From: Capra hircus
Taxonomy: Eukaryota > Chordata > Mammalia > Artiodactyla > Bovidae
DNA: 64,000 nucleotides
Assembly: GCF_001704415.2 (NCBI RefSeq)
Contig: NC_030816.1
Location: 76,773,713-76,837,712, forward strand
Direction of reading: 5' to 3'
The notes below the pieces were generated by a model, which worked only from the letters and a program-made list of their open reading frames with translations, ran no database searches and was not told the DNA's origin. Below are positions 57,530-64,000 of this stretch, one piece after another. The translations under genes were made by a program, and so were the position numbers. How positions within the stretch are numbered: the stretch's first letter is position 1; every line of letters begins with the position of its first letter.

Positions 57530-57884
57530 GCTCAGTCATGTCTGACTCTTTGTGACACATGGACTGTAGCCCACCAGGCTCCTCTGATCATGGGATTTCC
57601 CAGGCAAGAACAGAGGAGTGGGGGAGGGAGGTGGGAGGGGGGTTCATGTTTGGGAACGCATGTAAGAATTAAAGATTTTAAAATTAAAAAAAAAAAAAAG
57701 AACAATTTCCTGCACACAAGAGAATTGAGATGAAACTGTAAAAAAAAAAAAAAAAAAGAACAGAGGAGTGGGCTGCCATTTCCTTCTCCAGGGGATTTTC
57801 CTGAGCCAGGGATCGAACCTGTGTCTCTTACACCTTCTGAACTGGCAGATGGGTTCTTTACCACTAGTGCCCCCTGAAGCCTTT
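57530..57884 (-). mobile_element. Bov-tA SINE, split by an L1 tail
   Basis: Reverse Bov-tA. Bov-A core at 57530-57620 continues at 57757 (gggctgccatttccttctcc), then the tRNA half to GTGCCCCCTGAAGCC. The L1 piece at 57621-57756 is inserted with a 14-bp TSD. Confidence 0.94.
57621..57756 (+). mobile_element. Young truncated L1 3' end with candidate 3' transduction
   Basis: Starts in the G-rich L1 3' UTR, continues 'ttcatgtttgggaacgcatg', 'taagaattaaagattttaaa', and a first poly(A) at 57686-57699. Then come 40 bp unrelated to L1 (57700-57739) and a second poly(A) at 57740-57757. AGAACAGAGGAGTG is duplicated exactly at 57607-57620 and 57757-57770. Confidence 0.93.
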
Positions 57885-58973
57885 ATCTCAGCTACCTAGT
57901 TGCAATAAATTTAGCCAGCAAGTGTTACCTTACAATGTGTTCAGTTTGGGGGTTCCTCTTAACCCAAGATACTAATGGAAATGTGTTTTGTCTTCTGAGA
58001 TTGCTTAAAAATGGAAAACAAAGTACTCATTACTATTCTTGCTTTTTTAATAGCCTGAGCAATACACTCCAGGTTAGAAATGGCACTTTAGAAAAGCAAA
58101 CCAAAAGAAGAAAGAAAAACACATCACGTAGAAACAAAAAAGGCCCGAGATTTCTTAAAGAATGGATCATATACATGTGTGTGTGCATGAATCTTGCAGC
58201 ATCTCAGAGGTTAAATGTTATACACATAAAGTCCTTTGGTGGCATTTCATAAGAGCTGCAGTATAAGGGAAGAATATGTATTTAATTTTCATATGTATAT
58301 ACTTTTTTACTCTAACAAAAGAACAAAGCATGCGTGTTCCCTTCTTATGAAAACCAGTGTGATCTAACTTATTTGCAAAATTTGGGACTGTGATGTGTTC
58401 ACAGGAGGGAAGAAGGGAAACAGTTCTTAGACACACAACTGTCTCATTATATCCGTATTTGTCTTGGGCCAATTACTATGACAGAAGGGTATTTTCTCTG
58501 GTAGAGAGAATATCAGTGCTTTATTTTCTTAAATAATGTAAAAAGGAAAACATAACCTGTGATTCTACTTACTTTTAAATTCGTTTCCTGCTTATTCGCT
58601 AGGTGCAACTGACTTGTTATTTTTAATGGATTTTTGAAAAAAAATTCAATGCTAGACTTTTCATCATAACAGATTTTTCACAATGCCCTTGTGAAGAGGC
58701 GATCATATTTGTAGGTACAATGACAAAACTCTCCTCAGCAACTTCCTGAATAAGGCAGGATGGGGACAGAGGGTACCTTCAAAATCACAATCTTGGGCTT
58801 TTTGCTTTAAGCATCTGAGAAGGCAAACAGAAATCGATGTTTTTAAAAATAAAATGTCTGCATCCTAAGTGACATTCTTTAAAGGTGTCTGAGTGATATT
58901 TCCATTGTCATTACAACACTTAGGATTTTACTGTAGTAGACATGACAATTAAGGTCTATTTTTACTAACATAA
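57885..58973. other. Unassigned intron
   Basis: About 1.1 kb, no repeat or exon recognised. Confidence 0.4.
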
Positions 58974-59156
58974 GGGGCTTCCCTGGTGGCTCAGATGGTA
59001 AAGAATCTGCCTGCAACACAGGAGACCCAGGCTCAATCCCTGGAGAAGGGAATGGCTATCCACGCCAGTATTCTCTGGAGAAGTCTATGGACAGAGGAGC
59101 CTGGCAGGCTACAGTCCATGGGGTTGCAAAGAGTCAGACACGAATGGGCAACTAAC
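58974..59156 (+). mobile_element. Bov-tA SINE with 10-bp TSD
   Basis: GGGGCTTCCCTGGTGGCTCA head with a shortened middle. ACTAACATAA repeated at 58964-58973 and 59157-59166. Confidence 0.95.
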
Positions 59157-59484
59157 ACTAACATAAAGTGAAATTTCTACAAGCCGATGTTTGTTCATAT
59201 TTTTGCCCGTTTCGTCAGTTGATGATCCCTTCTCCTCATTTCCCGGGTTAAAGGTGAGATCCGTTAATCATACATATCCACAACACACAGGGATCCACCT
59301 AGCTGTTAGAACAATTCAGTTCGGTTGTAGATGACTTGCTTCTTGTAAAGCAATTCATTTCATATGCCTTTACAAGAGGAACTGCTCAGACAGGAATGGC
59401 TTCAAAACAAATAAACAGAATCAGAGGACTGCTAGAATAAAAGAATTCTAGAATCGAGCACTGTGTATGAGTTAGCTCATGTCT

Positions 59485-59575
59485 GTGACCTGCCCAGAGT
59501 CACAGAACCAGGTAGCCACAGAGAGTCAGAGATGATGCTCTTCCCTGACTGATACCCCAGAGCTCTTTCCTCTAC
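59485..59575 (-). mobile_element. MIR fragment
   Basis: 'gacctgcccagagtcacaga' and 'accaggtagccacagagagt', then 'gagctctttcctctaca', fit a reverse MIR core. Confidence 0.55.
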
Positions 59576-59639
59576 AGTCAGAAACATGAGCCGAAGGAAA
59601 AGTCTTTCCCTAAGGACAGCTTATTACAAAGCATATTAA

Positions 59640-60140
59640 ACATATTAAAAAGCAGAGACATTACTTTGCCAAGAAAGGTCCGTCTAGTCAAAGCTACTGT
59701 TTGTCCAGTAGTCATGTAAGGATGTGAGAGTTGGACTGTGAAGAAAGCTGAGCGCTGAAGAATTGATGCTTTTGAACCGCAGTGTTGGAGAAGACTCTTG
59801 AGAGTCCCTTGGACTGCAAGGAGATCCAACAAGTCCATCCCAGAGGAAATCTGTCCTGAATATTCATTGGAAGGATTGATGTTGAAGCTGAAACTCCAAT
59901 ACTTTGGCCACCTGATGCAAAGAACTGACTCATTGGAAAAGACACTGATGCTGGGAAAGATTGAAGGCAGGAGGAGAAGGGGATGACAGAGGATGAGACG
60001 GTTGGATGGCATCACCAACTCGGTGGAGATGAGCTTAAGCAAGATCCAGGAGTTGGTGATGGGCAGGGAAGCCTGGAGTGCTGCAGTCCATCGGGTCACA
60101 AAGAATCGGACACGACTGAGCGACTGAACTGAAAACTGAA
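59640..60140 (+). mobile_element. BovB LINE 3' end, 5'-truncated
   Basis: Sense BovB: 'attactttgccaagaaaggt', 'gagagttggactgtgaagaa', 'gcaaggagatccaacaagtc', 'ctccaatactttggccacct', to GACTGAGCGACTGAACTGAA. The 173-codon frame on the minus strand here (59578-60099) is antisense to the RT. Confidence 0.96.
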
Positions 60141-61527
60141 GGACAGCTCACTTTCTGTCAGGGGTAGAGGAGTTCACTTAAAAAGGAGCAGAGCAGAGAT
60201 AAAGAGAATCAATTAATGAAATGCCCAAAATTATAAACTAAAACTGATTCTATGATATTTGCTCATTGGTGTTTGTGTTAAATGGAATCTGTATGTCTTT
60301 CTGGTCACCTGGCTTCCTAGGGGAGACAGGAAGTACACCAGGGAAACCTATCTCAGCCACAAATTCTGAAGCAGGGAGATGTCTTTGGTCTAATAAACAC
60401 TTCAGGGATGAAAACACCTCTTGGGAAGGGTAGGCATTTTGTCATTCACACCTCACAGTCAATTGCTCTAATTAGACAACACCTTGCTCAGTAGCCTCTG
60501 GCAATGAGAAATAAGGGATGGGGAAAAAGAAAGGAATCGTTTTCTAAGGGCGAGGCACTTAAAGGTAGTTTAGGTACCTACACTAGAGAGAGAGGATGAA
60601 AAAGGTGGGACTCCATTTCTCACAGTGCCCCTTCCCTTGTGTAGGCCTGAACTATCATCTCCAGTTTTGAACATGAAAATAAACGTCTGGGAAGGTTTTA
60701 GAAAGCTCATTCTCAAAAAATGTTAAGCATGTAATCTTGGGATTTTCACAAATAATAATTTCTCTATGAATTTGCTGAGGATTTACTTATAAAAACTCAT
60801 TATCCTAGCGCTCTAATGCATATGTTTGAAAATCAGGTCAATCATTAAAAAAAAAAAAACTGATTAAGATTAGCAAACTAATTGTGATAATAGCACCTGC
60901 TTATCCTAAAATAACATTTATCCCAGGAGGCTAACTTCTTTTACTAAGAAACAGAATGGGTTCATTTTCAAACATGTTTTCAGACTAGCACTGAAGCTCT
61001 GTTTCCTCTAATGGAACCACAGAATATATTTTAAATTTATATACATACACAAAGGTAAAACTTTAACAATATTTATTCAAGCTCCGAGTCATCTCTTTAC
61101 CAGTTACAGCTTCTCAGTAATAAATGACAAGAAGGTCCAGGCATGCAAGAATCTCCTGATTATGACCTGCAAAGGTAGACATGGATACCAGTTTTTAACT
61201 ACAATCTGAGCCACAAAACAGGGGAAGAATGAAAAAGAGGGACAAATCTACTATGTTTTATATATTGTAGTTACATATATCTTCTATATCATATATATAT
61301 ATATATATATTTGTTGATGACATTGGAGAGTGTCAAAAAAATGTGCAGTGTCCCCAAGCTCAGTCTTGCTTGAGAACAGCTCAGATGAGGCTTAGACACA
61401 CTCCTCATGTGAGTCTTATCCAAACGAAGTTTAAAATCCAGTGCATTAGATTCTTAAAATATCTGTATGATTATGTCATTATGTTAATTGCCGGTAATAG
61501 TCAAGAGAGCAGTGATATTTTATCTCA
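60141..61527. other. Unassigned intron with (AT)n
   Basis: About 1.4 kb. A-run at 60848-60860 and an (AT)n tract at 61291-61310; nothing else recognised. Confidence 0.4.
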
Positions 61528-61708
61528 AGAGGCTCAGTGGTAAAGAATCCACCTGCCAATGTAGGAGACGCAGGAGACACAGGTTCAATATCCCCTGGAG
61601 GAGAAAATGGCAACCCACTCCAGTATTCTTGCCTGGGAAATCCCGTGGACAGAGGAGCCTGGCGGGCTACAGTCCATGGGGTTGCAAAGAGTTGGACACG
61701 ACTGAGCA
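61528..61708 (+). mobile_element. Bov-tA SINE, 5'-damaged
   Basis: GAGGCTCAGTGGTAAAGAAT, 'tatcccctggaggagaaaat', Bov-A unit to GTTGGACACGACTGAGCACA. Confidence 0.94.
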
Positions 61709-61759
61709 CATAACCACACATACAGAGATCAGTGTCTCTCCACTTTTAGAGTCCAATGT

Positions 61760-62000
61760 CATGGGAACAAGCATGATCTTTGGAATCAGAACCACATAGG
61801 TTTCCCACCATTTATGAGCTATGTGACCTAGAGCAAGTTTCTTAACCTATCTGGGCATCAGTTTCCTTAGCTTTAAAATGGAGGAAGTAGCAACAGCTAC
61901 CTCACAGGGTGGCTGAGAGCAACATGTGAGTAAATCAAACAGCAAAGTGCCTGGACCACAGTGAGTACTTAATCTATGGTAAACTTATTATTATTACTAC
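61760..62000 (+). mobile_element. MIR SINE, near full length
   Basis: 'gatctttggaatcagaacca', 'tgtgacctagagcaagtttc', 'ggcatcagtttccttagctt', 'ctacctcacagggtggctga', 'caaagtgcctggaccacagt' in MIR order. Confidence 0.88.
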
Positions 62001-62822
62001 CCTACATGTGAGCAACCTGAGGTTAGTATTAATCTCTTTAAAAATACCCAGTTGAGACAAAATTTCTCTTATAAGTCCTGCAGCACTATCAGCAGTGTTC
62101 TGAGAAACAACTCTTGCATAATCCACCAAATAAGAACAAAGTGGACCTTGACTAATCCACAAACACGCCTGTGCACGCCTTTCTGGTAGCCAGTCAGTCA
62201 GCTATGTAATTGTTCCTTCTGCGATTTCTTTTTCTTTCTTTTTTAAATGTGTACCAACCCATCTTTCTTCACTAATGTTAAATCTAATCTGCTTGCTGTG
62301 TGCAGTTTGGGGTATGTATTTGTATTCTATAGCTTTAGGGAATACCCAAAATAAATAAAAATTGTTATGCGTATGAGGATTCTCAGGTGGTCCAGAGCAG
62401 GCCAAAGTTAGGGGGCCCCAGCTCACACCACAGACACAGAATAAGTGATTAGTAGGGACTGAACTGAACTGAACTGAAGGCATTTATGGCAGAAATATTA
62501 GCACATACACGAGTCTGATTTCTGAGTTCTGTTAGGCACAGGACAACACTTTTATATAGATTATGTTATTTTTTTTTTTTCATTTCAATCAATTAATTTC
62601 CAAGACTTCATTATATGCTAAGTTCTTGATGACTAATCCTTTGTAATTTAGCATGCTCATGCTTCAGTCATTTTTTCATAAAAATAACTTCGAAGGTATT
62701 TAAATTTGTCAGAGCTAACTAAAGAATCATTACTACAAAATGGTGGTTCTCCCCAAAAGACACAGGTATTTCCAAGTAACACAGTGACAAACAGACCAAA
62801 GGGCTTTCAAATCTTCAGCTAG
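62001..62822. other. Unassigned intron
   Basis: Contains a 22-bp (GAACT)n scrap of a BovB terminus at 62458-62479 and a T-run at 62570-62580; otherwise nothing recognised. Confidence 0.4.
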
Positions 62823-62977
62823 AGGGACTTCCCTGGTGGTCCAGTGGCTAAAACTCCAAGTTTTCAATGCAGAGGGGCCCAGGTTCAATCCCTAGTCAGG
62901 GAGCTAGATCTCACAGGCCACACCTAAGCTCTGGTGCAGCCAAATGAATAAATAAAAATAAATAAATGTCTAAAAAA
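62823..62977 (+). mobile_element. CHR-2-type tRNA SINE
   Basis: AGGGACTTCCCTGGTGGTCC head, 'aggttcaatccctagtcagg', 'aagctctggtgcagccaaat', AAATAAATAAAT-type tail. Confidence 0.9.
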
Positions 62978-63425
62978 ACTTTGATTGAATACTTTGGGTC
63001 ATAACAGGTATAAAAACAAATGGTCAGATTCTTGACCTTCCTATTGAAATGAACTAGAGGAACTGCAGAAATTATCTTATGTCTCCCAAAGCTGACTGTC
63101 AAAAGAATCAGTGAGAAAGTCTGGCTTTGTCTCTGGGATTCCCCAAATCTAATTCCTATTTAGTCCAATTATACTAAAGACTAGTGGATAACACTCAAAG
63201 CAAGCAGAGGAAATGGAGATACAATTTAACTTAATAATTGGGCATTAACAAAAGATCTATGGCAAACAGATTGTGAGCAATGCAAATATGTTTTATACTA
63301 ATCATTTTCATACAAGAAGGGCTTTTAAAAACAAATTGAGGATACATAAAATGCCAGCTTTAAACTGTCAATCATCACTCTCCATACATTAAATAAGTAT
63401 TCTCTTGTCTTTAAATTAAATCAAG
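62978..63425. other. Unassigned intron
   Basis: Nothing recognised. Confidence 0.35.
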
Positions 63426-63438
63426 CATTGACTAAGAT

Positions 63439-63573
63439 TGGAGAAGAAAACGGCAACCCATTCCAGTATTTTTGCCTAGAAAATCCCATGGACGGAGGAG
63501 CTTGGTGCAGGCTACTGTCCATGGGGTCACAAAGAGTCAGGCAAGACTAAGCAACTTTACTTTCACTTTCACT
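63439..63573 (+). mobile_element. Bov-tA core with TSD
   Basis: GGAGAAGAAAACGGCAACCC to 'agcaactttactttcacttt'. TTGACTAAGAT occurs on both sides (63427-63437 and 63574-63584). Confidence 0.93.
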
Positions 63574-63678
63574 TGACTAAGATGGCTATTCACAATCACA
63601 GGGGATAATGAAATGCTTTCTATTTTTTTTATTGAGAATAAAACCTGTTGCAAGTGGTTCAATAATAGAAAGGATTTT

Positions 63679-63919
63679 TTTCCATTTATTTGTTTATTAT
63701 TTTTTCATTTATTTATTTTTTATTGGAAGATAACAGCTTTGCAGATTGTGTTGGTTTCTGCCATTCATCAACATGAATTAGCCATACCTATGTCCCCTCC
63801 CTCTTGGACCTCCTTCCCACCTCCCACCCCATCCCACTCCTCTAGGTTGTCACAAAGTACTGGTTTGAGCTCCCTGAGTCATACATCAAATATCCATTTT
63901 ACATATGGTAATGTATATG
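63679..63919 (-). mobile_element. L1 3' end, reverse, with 21-bp TSD
   Basis: Reverse L1: T-rich tail complement at 63672-63722, 'ggaagataacagctttgcag', 'tctaggttgtcacaaagtac', 'atatggtaatgtatatg'. The 21-bp flanks at 63658-63678 and 63920-63940 (ttcaataata(g)... ggatttt) differ at one base. Confidence 0.93.
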
Positions 63920-64000
63920 TTCAATAATAGGAAGGATTTTGTTGGGAGCTGTAAGGAATGTTAGAAAAGTCACACAGCTAAGCTAGAATCCCATGTCTGC

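Noticed and set aside
59578..60099. 173-codon minus-strand frame
   Set aside because: Antisense of a BovB RT segment; the mirror frames at 22138 and 37698 show the same.
1..64000. Search for operons, phage, toxin or CRISPR systems
   Set aside because: Vertebrate intronic sequence throughout; no prokaryotic gene structure.

Overview
The window is nuclear DNA of a bovid ruminant (cattle, sheep, goat or a close relative). The evidence is the dense set of ruminant repeats: many Bov-tA and dimeric BOV-A2 SINEs, older CHR-type tRNA SINEs, several BovB (RTE-type) LINE copies still bearing reverse-transcriptase motifs, and young L1 3' ends. The species cannot be fixed from sequence alone. There are no prokaryotic genes, operons, CRISPR arrays or RNA genes. 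Nearly all long open frames are translations of repeats.

The one host gene I can support is SYNE1 (nesprin-1), on the minus strand. Three short exons are present, each with canonical GT/AG borders: 31332-31393 (62 bp), 9594-9689 (96 bp) and 4244-4327 (84 bp). Read in that order they give about 80 uninterrupted codons of the first actin-binding calponin-homology (CH1) domain. Everything else is intron: about 5.3 kb between the last two exons, about 21.6 kb between the first two, more than 32 kb upstream of the first (right part of the window), and about 4.2 kb downstream of the last (left edge). The start-codon exon and the exon after 4244 were not found and presumably lie outside.

Layout. 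1-4.2 kb: old L1 with SINEs. 4.2-9.7 kb: two SYNE1 exons, L2, CHR SINE and a minus-strand BovB. 9.7-31.3 kb: intron with SINEs, an inverted L1, head-to-head L1s, a 1 kb BovB, L2/MIR, nested L1s and a tandem Bov-tA array. 31.3 kb: SYNE1 exon. 31.9-35 kb: old L1 and a MaLR-like LTR. 37.5-42.3 kb: a 2.4 kb antisense BovB abutting an MLT1-type LTR-internal-LTR element. 43-64 kb: intron with SINEs, MER20, MER5A, MIR, L1, an ERV-type LTR, an L1 tail carrying a candidate 3' transduction, and BovB pieces.

The most informative items are the SYNE1 exons, the L1 insertion at 57.6 kb with two poly(A) tracts, the nested and inverted retroelements with readable target-site duplications, and a 45 bp BovB 3'-end insertion. 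I found no undescribed biological system. Repeat family names come from remembered consensus sequences and were not checked with a search; borders are approximate unless a target-site duplication (TSD) fixes them.
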